This document shows, piece by piece, positions 35,832 to 44,267 of a stretch of 64,000 bases of DNA. Source of the stretch: Chloroflexota bacterium (GTDB lineage Bacteria > Chloroflexota > Limnocylindria > QHBO01); assembly GCA_025699005.1 (NCBI GenBank), contig JAILWI010000004.1, forward strand, positions 111,735 through 175,734. The letters run 5' to 3'. The stretch's first letter is position 1, and each line of letters begins with the position of its first letter. The notes below the pieces were generated by a model. That model did not search any database. It saw only the letters and a list, made by a program, of their open reading frames with translations, and was not told the DNA's origin. A program made the position numbers and the translations under genes.

Positions 35832-36557
35832 GTGAGCGCGGAAGGTTCGCGTCCCGACGACGCGACGATGAGCCTCCTCGAGCACCTCGAGGAGCTCCGG
35901 AGCCGCATCGTCGTCGTCGCCATCACGATCGTCCTGGCCGGGATCGTTGGCTTCTTCCTGTCCGAGCCGATCATCGCCATCCTGCGGGCCGCGCTGCCGG
36001 AGGGACAGGACACCCTCATCCAGATCAGCGTCGGCGAGTCGCTGGCCGTCCGCCTCCGCGTCGCGCTCTACGTCGGGATTGCCATCGCGCTCCCTGTGAT
36101 CCTCTACCAGATCTGGCGATTCGTGACGCCGGGGCTGACCCGCTCCGAGCGCCGCCTCATCTGGCCGATGCTCATCGGCGCGATCCTCCTCTTCGCGATC
36201 GGCATCGGCCTTGGCTACTTCGTCATCCCGTTCGCGCTCGAGTTCCTGCTCGGGCTGGCGCTCCCCGGCGTCGAAACTCAGCTCCGTCTGAGCGAGTACG
36301 TCAGCTTCGTTTCGACCGTGATGCTCGCGTTCGGCCTGGCCTTCCAGTTCCCTGTGCTCCTCCTGCTCCTGGCGCGCGTGGGGATCCTGAACTACCGGTT
36401 TCTGTCGGCGCGCCGGCGGTGGGCGGTGCTCGTCATCGTGCTCTTCGCGATCATCGTGACGCCGGGAGGCGATCCGGTCAGCTCCATGGTGCTCTCGCTC
36501 GTGATGTACACGCTCTTCGAGGGAACGCTGCAGATCATTCGCACGACGAGCCGATGA
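35832..36557 (+). CDS. tatC: Sec-independent translocase protein TatC
   Basis: 241 residues from GTG 35832 (ATG at residue 13, 35868, is an alternative). The N-terminal SLLEHLEELRSRI is the conserved Tat-substrate docking segment. Six membrane helices follow, with LPVILYQIWRFVTPGLTRSE and the late FAIIVTPGGDPVSS typical of TatC. It recognises twin-arginine signal peptides. No tatB is seen, as in many Gram-positive two-component Tat systems. It overlaps the next gene by four bases. Confidence 0.95.
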   Translation: MSAEGSRPDDATMSLLEHLEELRSRIVVVAITIVLAGIVGFFLSEPIIAILRAALPEGQDTLIQISVGESLAVRLRVALYVGIAIALPVILYQIWRFVTPGLTRSERRLIWPMLIGAILLFAIGIGLGYFVIPFALEFLLGLALPGVETQLRLSEYVSFVSTVMLAFGLAFQFPVLLLLLARVGILNYRFLSARRRWAVLVIVLFAIIVTPGGDPVSSMVLSLVMYTLFEGTLQIIRTTSR

Positions 36558-37507
36558 GCGTCTGGCTCCTGACCGATGCCGCGACCGATCGCCACCGGTC
36601 GCCGGGGCACGCGGAGCGTCCCGATCGGCGGACGGCGGTGGTCGCTGGCGTACGCGCGGCCGCCGGCCCGGGGATCGTCGAGCCGGAGGTCGAGGCCGCG
36701 ACCGACGATCTCCTCACCATGGTCCACGACCCCGGCTATCTGGCTGCGCTGGACGACGCGGAGGGGCTGGGCGGCGGGTGGCTGGACCCCGACACGTACC
36801 TCGTACCGGGATCGCTTCGTGCTGCGCGGCTCGCCGCCGGGGCGACGGCACAGGCGGCGCTGGCGGCCGCGACGGGGGAGGCCGAGATCGCGTTCGCCGT
36901 CATGCGGCCCCCCGGACACCACGCGGACCGTGAGCAGGGGCGGGGATTCTGCCTATTCAACAACGTGGCGGTCGCCGTGGCGGCCCTCCGCACTCGCGGG
37001 GTCGCGCAACGCATTGCGATCATCGACTGGGACGTGCACCACGGCGATGGGACGCAGTCGATCTTCGAGGCCGATCCGGACCTGTGCTATGCGTCGACGC
37101 ACCAGGCCGCGTTCTATCCCGGCACGGGCTGGCCCGAGGAGACCGGCATCGGCGACGCGGTCGGCACGATGCACAATCGGCCGCTTGCGGCGGGAACCGC
37201 CGATGCCGGGTTCGTGCAGGCGTGGCGTGAGCTGCTCGTCGAGGTCGAATTGTTCGGGCCGGAGGCGATTCTCGTATCGGCCGGGTACGACGCGCACGTT
37301 GCCGACCCGCTCGCCGGGCTGGCGGTGACCGAGACGGGGTTCGAGGTGGTCGGCGAGATGGTCGGTGCGCTCGGCGCTCGGCTCGATCGGCCGGGAATCG
37401 CGCTCACCCTCGAGGGAGGCTACGACCTCGAGGCGCTGACCGCCTCGGCCGTCGCCACGGTCCGCGGTCTCGTGGCCGGTCGGGCTCGGACGCTGGAACG
37501 AGCGTGA
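36554..37507 (+). CDS. Histone-deacetylase-like (class II) amidohydrolase
   Basis: 317 residues. The arginase/deacetylase fold motifs are intact: SPGHAERPDRRTAVV, VMRPPGHHADREQGRGFC with the catalytic His pair, IIDWDVHHGDGTQ with the zinc-binding Asp/His, LVSAGYDAHVADPLAG with the second zinc Asp, and TLEGGYDLEAL. Bacterial members deacetylate polyamines, acetoin-pathway enzymes or other N-acetyl compounds; the substrate here is unknown. Its ATG overlaps the tatC stop. Confidence 0.92.
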   Translation: MSVWLLTDAATDRHRSPGHAERPDRRTAVVAGVRAAAGPGIVEPEVEAATDDLLTMVHDPGYLAALDDAEGLGGGWLDPDTYLVPGSLRAARLAAGATAQAALAAATGEAEIAFAVMRPPGHHADREQGRGFCLFNNVAVAVAALRTRGVAQRIAIIDWDVHHGDGTQSIFEADPDLCYASTHQAAFYPGTGWPEETGIGDAVGTMHNRPLAAGTADAGFVQAWRELLVEVELFGPEAILVSAGYDAHVADPLAGLAVTETGFEVVGEMVGALGARLDRPGIALTLEGGYDLEALTASAVATVRGLVAGRARTLERA

Positions 37508-37515
37508 GCGCGGGC

Positions 37516-37521
37516 TATACT
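37516..37521 (+). promoter_or_regulatory. -10 element (TATACT) upstream of rapZ
   Basis: TATACT in GGGCTATACTCG, 33 bases before GTG 37555, followed by a strong GGAGGGG ribosome-binding site. The same GGGCTATACTCG string recurs upstream of rpsF. Confidence 0.6.
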
Positions 37522-37554
37522 CGACGCTCGGCATGAGCACGGAGGGGAACAGCG

Positions 37555-38493
37555 GTGGCGCAGAGCGCACCGATCGACGAGGAGTCCACGGGGGCTTACG
37601 TCGCGCGCGCGACGGCCGATCAGGCCACTGCCGAGCATCTCCTCATCATCAGCGGCCTCTCCGGCGCGGGAAAGAGCCAGGCGAGCAAGCTGTTCGAGGA
37701 CCTCGGCTACTCGTGCGTCGACAACTTGCCCCCGGCGCTGCTCGACGACTACCTCGAGCTCCGTCGCTCCGAGCCCGAGCGCTACCGCCGATCCGCGCTC
37801 GTGCTCGACATTCGCGCCGGGGATCCGGCCCCCGCCATCGAGCGCGCGAAGGCCGCCCTGCGCGACGAGGGCGGAACGCTCGAGCTCATCTTCCTCGAGG
37901 CCGGCGACGCGAGCCTCGTGAGCCGGTTCAGCGAGACGCGGCACCGGCATCCGCTCCAGGCGACGCGCAGCGGCGTCCAGGCCAGCATCGCGGAGGAGCG
38001 ACGGCTCCTCTCGCGCACCCGCGACCTGGCGAACCACGTCATCGACACGAGCGGGCTGTCGATCGGCCAGCTCAAGGATCGGCTCTTCGCGGTCGTGCCG
38101 CGGGCCAAGACGGACGATCGGCTGCGAATCGACATCGTCACCTTCGGGTTCAAGTACGGGATTCCTCTCGAGGCGGACCTCGTCTTCGACGTCCGGTTTC
38201 TCACCAACCCGTACTGGGATCCCCAGCTCAAGCCACTGTCGGGCCTCGAGGAGCCGGTCCGCGACTTCGTCCTCGGCCAGCCGGCCGCCCGCCGGTTCCT
38301 CGAGCTCGTCACCGAGCTCCTCGAGCTCACGGTGCCGGCCTACCGGGCCGAGGGCAAGGAACAGCTGCGAATCGCCCTCGGCTGCACCGGCGGCTATCAC
38401 CGCTCGATCGCCCTGGCCGAGGCCCTCGCCGGACGGCTCGAATCGGTCGCCGACGCGTCGGTCGGTGTCTTCCACCGGGAGCTCGAGCGATGA
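37555..38493 (+). CDS. rapZ: RNase adapter protein RapZ (nucleotide-binding)
   Basis: 312 residues from GTG 37555, with GGAGGGG seven bases upstream. The P-loop SGLSGAGKSQA lies at about 33-43. DLGYSCVDNLPPALL, IFLEAGDASLVSRFSETRHRHPL and the C-terminal FGFKYGIPLEADLVFDVRFL and CTGGYHRSIALAE are family signatures. In E. coli RapZ senses glucosamine-6-phosphate precursors; in Gram-positives the gene clusters with yvcK and whiA, as here. The start of yvcK overlaps its stop. Confidence 0.96.
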   Translation: MAQSAPIDEESTGAYVARATADQATAEHLLIISGLSGAGKSQASKLFEDLGYSCVDNLPPALLDDYLELRRSEPERYRRSALVLDIRAGDPAPAIERAKAALRDEGGTLELIFLEAGDASLVSRFSETRHRHPLQATRSGVQASIAEERRLLSRTRDLANHVIDTSGLSIGQLKDRLFAVVPRAKTDDRLRIDIVTFGFKYGIPLEADLVFDVRFLTNPYWDPQLKPLSGLEEPVRDFVLGQPAARRFLELVTELLELTVPAYRAEGKEQLRIALGCTGGYHRSIALAEALAGRLESVADASVGVFHRELER

Positions 38494-39812
38494 AGGGACC
38501 ACGCATCCCGCGCTGGATGTACCCGGGCATGCACCTCAAGCGGTGGCTGGTGCTCCTGTTCGGCGGCATCGCGATCCTCGGCCTCGGCGCCGCGATCTTC
38601 ATCCGCGACCTCTACCGCCAGAACAACGCCGACGAGATCGCGATCGTCTACTGGCTGACCGGAGCCTGGCTCGAGCCCGAGATCCGCGCAGGGGTCGTCC
38701 TCGTCCTCGGCCTCGGCCTGACCATGATCGGCATGTGGGGCCTCATGCGCTCGGTCGTCTCGCCCTTCGTGGCACGCGGCGACAGCGTGATGGAGGTGCT
38801 CTACACGAAGCGCTACCTCGCGCGCGGGCCCCGCATCGTCGCGCTCGGCGGCGGGACCGGCCTGTCCACGCTGCTGCGCGGGCTCAAGGGCTACAGCGCG
38901 AACATCACCGCGGTCGTCGCGGTGGCGGACGACGGAGGCAGCTCCGGCCGTCTGCGGCAGCAGCTCGGAATCGTGCCGCCGGGCGACATCCGCAACTGCA
39001 TCGCCGCACTCGCAGATGCCGAGCCCCTCATGACCCAGCTCATGCAGTACCGCTTCCCGCAGGGATCGGGCCTCGACGACCACGCGTTCGGAAACCTGTT
39101 CATCGCGGCCATGACCGCCGTCACCGGTGACTTCGAAGAGGCGGTGCGCGAGTCGAACCGCGTCCTGGCCGTTCGCGGCCAGGTGCTGCCGGCGACGAGC
39201 GTGCCACTGAACCTGTCGGCCCAGCTTGCATCGGGCCGCCACCTCTACGGCCAGGCCGGCATGGCGCAGGCCGATGAGCCGATCGAGCGCGTCTTCATCG
39301 AGCCTGATGACGTGCGCGCCAACCCCGAGGCGCTCGAGCGGATCCTCGAGGCGGACATGATTGTCATCGGCCCGGGGAGCCTCTTCAGCTCCGTGCTCCC
39401 GAATCTGCTCATCAGCGACGTGCGCGACGCGCTGGCGGCGGCGAACGGGGTGAAGGTCTACGTCTGCAACGTGGCGACGCAGCCCGGCGAGACGGCCGAC
39501 CTGAGCGCCAGCCAGCACCTGCGGATGCTCTTCTCACACGTCGGAGACGATCTCATCGACTACGTGATCCTCAATCGCAACCTCGATGCGAAGCCGCCGG
39601 CGGGCTGGCGGGCACACCCGGTCGAGATCGACGTCCACGAGCTCGAGGGACTGCCCGTCGTTATCGTCGAGGAGGACGTCATCGATCCGACGAACGCGCA
39701 CCGGCACGATCCCGCGAAGCTGGCCGCGGCGATCATGCGGCTCCAGCAGGAGGATGGGGTCGAACGTCCCCGCCAACGTCGCGTCCGGCGGCCCACCGCG
39801 CACGCTTCCTGA
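38490..39812 (+). CDS. yvcK: YvcK/GlmR-family protein with N-terminal membrane anchor
   Basis: 440 residues. Two membrane helices (about 18-38 and 66-88) precede the YvcK domain (from about 113), which shows IVALGGGTGLSTLLRGLK, VADDGGSSGRLR, PPGDIRNCIAAL, GLDDHAFGNLFIAAM, ADMIVIGPGSLFSSVLPNLL and VYVCNVATQPGET. YvcK/GlmR binds UDP-GlcNAc and steers carbon into wall precursors. The membrane anchor is an addition relative to the roughly 320-residue Bacillus protein. ATGA overlap with rapZ. Confidence 0.94.
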   Translation: MKGPRIPRWMYPGMHLKRWLVLLFGGIAILGLGAAIFIRDLYRQNNADEIAIVYWLTGAWLEPEIRAGVVLVLGLGLTMIGMWGLMRSVVSPFVARGDSVMEVLYTKRYLARGPRIVALGGGTGLSTLLRGLKGYSANITAVVAVADDGGSSGRLRQQLGIVPPGDIRNCIAALADAEPLMTQLMQYRFPQGSGLDDHAFGNLFIAAMTAVTGDFEEAVRESNRVLAVRGQVLPATSVPLNLSAQLASGRHLYGQAGMAQADEPIERVFIEPDDVRANPEALERILEADMIVIGPGSLFSSVLPNLLISDVRDALAAANGVKVYVCNVATQPGETADLSASQHLRMLFSHVGDDLIDYVILNRNLDAKPPAGWRAHPVEIDVHELEGLPVVIVEEDVIDPTNAHRHDPAKLAAAIMRLQQEDGVERPRQRRVRRPTAHAS

Positions 39813-39820
39813 ACGCGCCG

Positions 39821-40675
39821 ATGCTCCTCGCCGGGGAGGTGAAGGGCGAGCTCGCTCGCATCCAGCCGGCGCGCCGATGCTGTCGCCGAGCCGAGCTGCT
39901 CGGGCTCGTGCACGGCAGCGCCGGGAGCGAGCTCCGCACGATGGACCACGCGACCGCGCGAACGGCCGTGCTCCTCGCGGCGTCGCTCGGCATCACGGTC
40001 GAGGCCCCGCGCTCGGTGATCGGCGACGGACGGTCGCGGTCGCGTGGGGCGCGCCACCACCTCGTCGTCGACGTCCCCGCCACCTCGCTCGGGTCATGGA
40101 GCTGGCCCGAGGCACCGGAATGCGATCGACGCGCATTCCTGCGCGGTGCCCTTCTCGGGTCCGGCTCCATCTCGTTCGGACGGTCCGGCCCGCACGTCGA
40201 GTTCGTCCATCGCACCGCCGATGCGGCGGCATCCCTGGCGGACCTCCTCGTCGCGATGGGGGTCCGGCCCCTGCGCTCCGAGCGCCGCGGCCACCACGTC
40301 ATCTACCTCAAGGGCCAGGACGAGATCGCGACGCTCCTCGGGCTCGTCGGTGCGAACCGCGGCGTGCTCGAGCTCGAGACGCAGCGGGTCGGCCGTGATG
40401 TCCGGGCGCGCCTGAACCGGCTCGTCAACGCCGAGGAAGCGAACCTCGCGCGGACGGTGGAGGCCTCCGACCGTCAGCTGGCGGCGATCGACCGGCTCGA
40501 GGCCGATGGCTCGCTCCCTCGACTGAGCCCGGCACTGCGTGACACGGCAGCGTTCCGGCGGCGCATGCCCGACGCCGATCTCGATACCCTAGCTGCGGCG
40601 CTCGGCGTGAGCCGATCGGCCGTCAACCATCGGCTCCGTCGAATCGTGGAGCTCGCCGCCGAACAGGAGGATTGA
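39821..40675 (+). CDS. whiA: Sporulation/division regulator WhiA
   Basis: 284 residues, slightly short for the family. An N-terminal LAGLIDADG-like fold contains CDRRAFLRGALLGSGSIS and HVEFVHRTADAAASLADLL. The C-terminal helix-turn-helix is LDTLAAALGVSRSAVNHRLRR. WhiA controls division and chromosome segregation genes in actinobacteria and Bacillus. Eight bases separate it from yvcK, and its stop overlaps the tpiA ATG (TGATG). Start at ATG 39821. Confidence 0.93.
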   Translation: MLLAGEVKGELARIQPARRCCRRAELLGLVHGSAGSELRTMDHATARTAVLLAASLGITVEAPRSVIGDGRSRSRGARHHLVVDVPATSLGSWSWPEAPECDRRAFLRGALLGSGSISFGRSGPHVEFVHRTADAAASLADLLVAMGVRPLRSERRGHHVIYLKGQDEIATLLGLVGANRGVLELETQRVGRDVRARLNRLVNAEEANLARTVEASDRQLAAIDRLEADGSLPRLSPALRDTAAFRRRMPDADLDTLAAALGVSRSAVNHRLRRIVELAAEQED

Positions 40676-41433
40676 TGCGCACGCCCGTGGTCGCCGGCAA
40701 CTGGAAGATGAACCCGCCGACCGCGGCCGAGGCAGTGGAGCTCGCCCGGGCCGTGGCCGCATCGGCGCCCGCCGGTGACCAGGTCACGACCGTCGTCTGC
40801 CCGCCGACCGTGTGGCTGTCGGCGGTGCGCGAGGCGCTCGGCGCGGATGGCGTCGCCGTCGGCGCCCAGACGATGCACTTCGAGGAGAAGGGTGCCTTCA
40901 CGGGAGAGACGAGCCCGCTCATGCTGGCCGGCCTGGCGTCGTTCGTGATCATCGGCCACTCGGAGCGTCGCCAGTACGACGGCGAGACGGACGAGCGCGT
41001 CGGTCGCAAGGTCGCGAGCGCGGTCGCGCACCGGCTCCGGCCGATCGCCGCGGTCGGGGAGCGGGCCGAGGAGCGCGCCGCGGGGGCCACGGCGTCGGTC
41101 ATCGACCGCCAGGTGCGGGCCGCCCTGGCCAACCTCGACGGGTTGGGCGGCACCGGGCTCGTCATCGCCTACGAGCCGGTGTGGGCGATCGGCACCGGAG
41201 ACGCTGCCACGGCCGCGGACGCGCAGGAGGTCTGCGGCCAGATCCGCGCCATCCTGCGCGAGCTGGACCCGGAGGCCGCCGACGAGGTGCCGATCCAGTA
41301 CGGCGGCAGCGTGACCGCGGAGAACGCCGCCGAGCTGTTCGCCCAGCCCGACATCGACGGTGCGCTCGTGGGTGGCGCATCCCTGAAGCCGGAGCAGTTC
41401 GAGACCATCCTCCGCGCGGCGGCCGGGGCGTGA
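40675..41433 (+). CDS. tpiA: Triosephosphate isomerase
   Basis: 252 residues from ATG 40675 with AGGAGG close upstream. Catalytic residues are all present: Lys11 (AGNWKMN), His95 (IIGHSERRQY) and Glu167 (AYEPVWAIGTG). The phosphate-binding segments YGGSVT and GALVGGASL follow. It interconverts DHAP and glyceraldehyde-3-phosphate. It sits between whiA and gpmI in one overlapping run, so glycolysis and wall-metabolism regulators are co-expressed. Confidence 0.97.
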   Translation: MRTPVVAGNWKMNPPTAAEAVELARAVAASAPAGDQVTTVVCPPTVWLSAVREALGADGVAVGAQTMHFEEKGAFTGETSPLMLAGLASFVIIGHSERRQYDGETDERVGRKVASAVAHRLRPIAAVGERAEERAAGATASVIDRQVRAALANLDGLGGTGLVIAYEPVWAIGTGDAATAADAQEVCGQIRAILRELDPEAADEVPIQYGGSVTAENAAELFAQPDIDGALVGGASLKPEQFETILRAAAGA

Positions 41434-42986
41434 CCGTCGTCCTCGTCGTGCTCGACGGGTTCGGCATCGGCACCGACCCGGCCCGCAACGCCCTCCTCTC
41501 GGCGCGGATGCCGACCTGGGATCGGCTCACCCGTGACTGGCCGACGGCGCGACTGGAGGCCTCGGGCGAGGCGGTGGGGCTCCCCGCCGGGCAGATGGGC
41601 AACAGCGAGGTCGGTCACCTCAACCTCGGCGCGGGATTCCCGGTGCTCCAGGACCTCCCGCGCATCAACCGGGCGATCGAGGACGGCACGTTCGGGACCA
41701 CCCGAGCCCTGGTCGAGGCGTGCGAGAGCGCGCTCGAGCGCGGCACGGCGCTCCACCTCATGGGGTTGATCGGCCCGGGCGGCATCCACGCCATCGACGA
41801 CCACCTCGTTGCCGCCGTCGAGCTGGCCGCGGCCGAGGGCCTGCCGCCCGATCGTGTGCTCCTCCACGCCTTCACCGATGGCCGCGACACGCCGCCGCGG
41901 TCGGCCGATGGATTCCTGCCGTCCTTGCTGGCGCGGATCGATGGCCGCGCGACGCTCGCCACGCTCTCCGGCCGCTACTACGCGATGGATCGCGACGGTC
42001 GGTGGGTCCGGACGCGGCTTGCCTACGACGCGATCGTCCACGCGGCGGGGGAGCGGTCCGCCGACGGGCCGGCGGCCGTCGCGGCCGGATACGCGCGCGG
42101 CGAGGGCGACGAGTTCATCCGGCCCACGGTCATCGGCGGGTATGCCGGGATGGCCGATGGCGACGTCGCGCTCCACATGAACTTCCGTGCGGACCGCGCT
42201 CGCCAGCTGACCCAGGCGCTCGCGCTCGAGGACTTCACCGCCTTCGACCGCGGCTCGCGGCCCGCGAACCTCGTGCTCGTGACCCTGACGGAGTACCAGT
42301 CACCGGCCGAGCTGCCCGTGAGCGTCGCATTCGGGCCGCTCGAGCTCGACTCGCTGGCCGCGCACCTCGCCCGCCTCGGGAAGCGTCAGCTCCACGTGGC
42401 GGAGACGGAGAAGTACGCCCACGTGACGTACTTCTTCAACGGCGGCGTCGAACCGCCGTTTCCCGGTGAGGATCGCGTGCTCGTTCCGTCGAACCGCGAG
42501 GTAGCGACCTACGACCTGGCGCCGGAGATGAGCGCCGAGCCGATCACCGACGCTGTTCTCGAAGGAGTGGACTCGCGGTCGTACGACCTCATCGTCGTGA
42601 ACTACGCGAACCCCGACATGGTCGGCCACACCGGGGTGTGGGATGCCGGCGTGCGCGCGGCGGAGATCATCGACGGCTGCCTTGAGCGCATCGAGGCGTC
42701 AGTCCTCGAGCACGGGGACCATCTCGTCATCACGGCTGACCACGGGAACATCGAGGAGATGCGGGACGCCCGGGGGCGACCCCAGACGAAGCACACGACC
42801 TCGCCGGTGCCGGTCGTGGTCGTCGGGCGGGGGCTCGAGGGACGCGACCTGCGAGACGGCACGCTGGCCGACGTGGCGCCTACGCTGTGCGAGCTGCTCG
42901 GGATCGAGCCGGGACCCGAGATGACCGGTCGCTCCCTCCTCGGGCCGTCGGCGGTCCGACCGCCGGATCCGGCCGGTTCGAGGTGA
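41430..42986 (+). CDS. gpmI: 2,3-bisphosphoglycerate-independent phosphoglycerate mutase
   Basis: 518 residues from GTG 41430, overlapping the tpiA stop (GTGA). The alkaline-phosphatase-fold metal sites are VLDGFG (Asp9), GQMGNSEVGHLNLGAG (Ser59, the phosphorylated nucleophile), FTDGRDTPP, HVAETEKYAHVTYFFNGG, NYANPDMVGHTG and ITADHGN. It interconverts 3- and 2-phosphoglycerate with Mn2+. The dependence on Mn2+ may matter given the Mn riboswitch elsewhere in the window (inference). Confidence 0.97.
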   Translation: MTVVLVVLDGFGIGTDPARNALLSARMPTWDRLTRDWPTARLEASGEAVGLPAGQMGNSEVGHLNLGAGFPVLQDLPRINRAIEDGTFGTTRALVEACESALERGTALHLMGLIGPGGIHAIDDHLVAAVELAAAEGLPPDRVLLHAFTDGRDTPPRSADGFLPSLLARIDGRATLATLSGRYYAMDRDGRWVRTRLAYDAIVHAAGERSADGPAAVAAGYARGEGDEFIRPTVIGGYAGMADGDVALHMNFRADRARQLTQALALEDFTAFDRGSRPANLVLVTLTEYQSPAELPVSVAFGPLELDSLAAHLARLGKRQLHVAETEKYAHVTYFFNGGVEPPFPGEDRVLVPSNREVATYDLAPEMSAEPITDAVLEGVDSRSYDLIVVNYANPDMVGHTGVWDAGVRAAEIIDGCLERIEASVLEHGDHLVITADHGNIEEMRDARGRPQTKHTTSPVPVVVVGRGLEGRDLRDGTLADVAPTLCELLGIEPGPEMTGRSLLGPSAVRPPDPAGSR

Positions 42987-43000
42987 GCGGCCGCCTCTGC

Positions 43001-43006
43001 TAAACT
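43001..43006 (+). promoter_or_regulatory. -10 element (TAAACT) of secG, leaderless
   Basis: TAAACT in TGCTAAACTGCG, nine bases before ATG 43016. Confidence 0.5.
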
Positions 43007-43015
43007 GCGCCGGCA

Positions 43016-43237
43016 ATGCAGACCCCTCTTCTTCTCGCCCAGATGATCCTGGCCATCGCGCTCGTCGCGTCGATCCTGCTGCAGCAGCGCGGGACCGGCC
43101 TCGGTGGTGCGTTCGGTGGCGAGGTCACTGCCTACCGCAGCCGCCGCGGGATCGAGCGCACGCTCTTCCGCCTCACGGTGGTCCTCGCGGTCCTGTTCGT
43201 GGCCTTCAGCCTGCTCAACCTGGTGCCGCAGAACTGA
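43016..43237 (+). CDS. secG: Preprotein translocase subunit SecG
   Basis: 73 residues with two membrane helices (LLAQMILAIALVASILLQQ and LFRLTVVLAVLFVAFSLLNL) around the family loop RGTGLGGAFGGE. It is a small partner of SecYE that assists translocation. It lies after gpmI, as in many Gram-positive genomes, but has its own -10 element. A tRNA-Leu gene follows 58 bases later. Confidence 0.95.
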   Translation: MQTPLLLAQMILAIALVASILLQQRGTGLGGAFGGEVTAYRSRRGIERTLFRLTVVLAVLFVAFSLLNLVPQN

Positions 43238-43251
43238 CCTGACGGCCGTGC

Positions 43252-43257
43252 TATCAT
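43252..43257 (+). promoter_or_regulatory. -10 element (TATCAT) of tRNA-Leu(CAG)
   Basis: TATCAT, 38 bases before the mature tRNA 5' end, leaving a short leader for RNase P. Probably also serves the downstream tRNA-Leu(GAG). Confidence 0.4.
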
Positions 43258-43295
43258 CGGCCCTCGCAATCGGAGATCGCTCCGGATGCGGCTGT

Positions 43296-43382
43296 GCCGA
43301 GGTGGCGGAATAGGCAGACGCGCTAGGTTCAGGACCTAGTGACCGCAAGGTCGTGTGGGTTCAAGTCCCTCCCTCGGTACCA
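43296..43382 (+). tRNA. tRNA-Leu (anticodon CAG)
   Basis: 87 nt including CCA. Acceptor GCCGAGG pairs with CCTCGGT (a G1-U72 pair at the tip). The anticodon arm CTAGG-TTCAGGA-CCTAG reads CAG, and a long variable arm is present. Confidence 0.93.
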
Positions 43383-43390
43383 ACCCTCGG

Positions 43391-43475
43391 GCCCAGGTGG
43401 CGGAATTGGTATACGCGTACGTTTGAGGGGCGTATGAGGCAACTCATCCGGGTTCAAGTCCCGGCCTGGGCACCA
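43391..43475 (+). tRNA. tRNA-Leu (anticodon GAG)
   Basis: 85 nt including CCA. Acceptor GCCCAGG pairs with CCTGGGC. The loop TTGAGGG reads GAG. It has a long variable arm and lies eight bases after tRNA-Leu(CAG), probably in the same transcript. Confidence 0.93.
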
Positions 43476-43496
43476 ATTCCACTTTGATTCGCCGAT

Positions 43497-43523
43497 ACGC
43501 CGCTCGCCCCGCGCGAGCGGCGT
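43497..43523 (+). terminator. Strong hairpin after the tRNA-Leu pair
   Basis: An 11-bp perfect stem (ACGCCGCTCGC with GCGAGCGGCGT) around a five-base loop. No T-run follows, so it may be a terminator for a different release mechanism or a tRNA-processing element. Confidence 0.5.
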
Positions 43524-43558
43524 CGCTGTATCCATCGGCTACCATGCCGCAGCACGAC

Positions 43559-43635
43559 GGGCGGTTAGCTCAGCTGGTCAGAGCGCCTCGTTTACACCGA
43601 GGAAGTCGGGGGTTCGAGTCCCTCACCGCCCACCA
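43559..43635 (+). tRNA. tRNA-Val (anticodon TAC)
   Basis: 77 nt including CCA. Acceptor GGGCGGT pairs with ACCGCCC. The anticodon arm CCTCG-TTTACAC-CGAGG reads TAC, with T-loop GGTTCGAGTCC. A TACCAT -10-like box (43540-43545) lies 13 bases upstream. Confidence 0.95.
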
Positions 43636-43684
43636 CCCCTGCTAGCATCGTCGTCGTCAACTCCCGAGCCCGAGGACACCACGC

Positions 43685-44263
43685 ATGCCACTCTGGGGAT
43701 GGATCGTCACCGCGGCCATCGCGATCATCGCCCTGTTCTTCATCTTCACGTACAACGGCCTCGTCCGACTGCGGAACATGGTCGACGAGGCGTGGAACCA
43801 GATCAGCGTCCAGCTCAAGAGGCGCCACGACCTGATCCCGAACCTTGTGAATGCGGTGAAGGGGTACATGGACTTCGAGCAGGAGACCCTGACGAAGGTC
43901 ATCGAGGCCCGATCGGCGGCGGTGAGCGCCCAGCAGGGCGGCCCCGCGAACGCCGGCCAGGCGGCCCAGGCGGAGAGCTTCCTGACCGGGGCCCTGCGCC
44001 AGCTCTTCGCCCTCGTCGAGAACTATCCCGAGCTCAAGGCGAACGAGAACGTCATGCAGCTCCAGGAAGAGCTCACGACGACCGAGAACCAGATCGGCTT
44101 CAGCCGTCAGCACTACAACAGCACGGTCCGGGAGTTCAACACCACGATCCAGGTCTTCCCGAACGTGCTCATCGCCGGGCTGCTCGGTTTCCGCGAGCGC
44201 GATTACTTCCAGATCGCCGAGTCGGATGCGGCGGTTCCGGAGGTGAACCTGCGCTCGGCCTAG
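43685..44263 (+). CDS. lemA: LemA family membrane protein
   Basis: 192 residues. One N-terminal helix (WIVTAAIAIIALFFIFTYN) is followed by the LemA signature NGLVRLRNMVDEAWNQISVQ, LKRRHDLIPNLVNAVKGYM and a helical body with NYPELKANENVMQLQEELT and TTENQIGFSRQHYN. The function is unclear in bacteria; it is frequently paired with HtpX-like protease genes, as here (gap of four bases). TAGCAT at 43643-43648 and a CGAGGA site precede the ATG. Confidence 0.93.
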   Translation: MPLWGWIVTAAIAIIALFFIFTYNGLVRLRNMVDEAWNQISVQLKRRHDLIPNLVNAVKGYMDFEQETLTKVIEARSAAVSAQQGGPANAGQAAQAESFLTGALRQLFALVENYPELKANENVMQLQEELTTTENQIGFSRQHYNSTVREFNTTIQVFPNVLIAGLLGFRERDYFQIAESDAAVPEVNLRSA

Positions 44264-44267
44264 GCCG

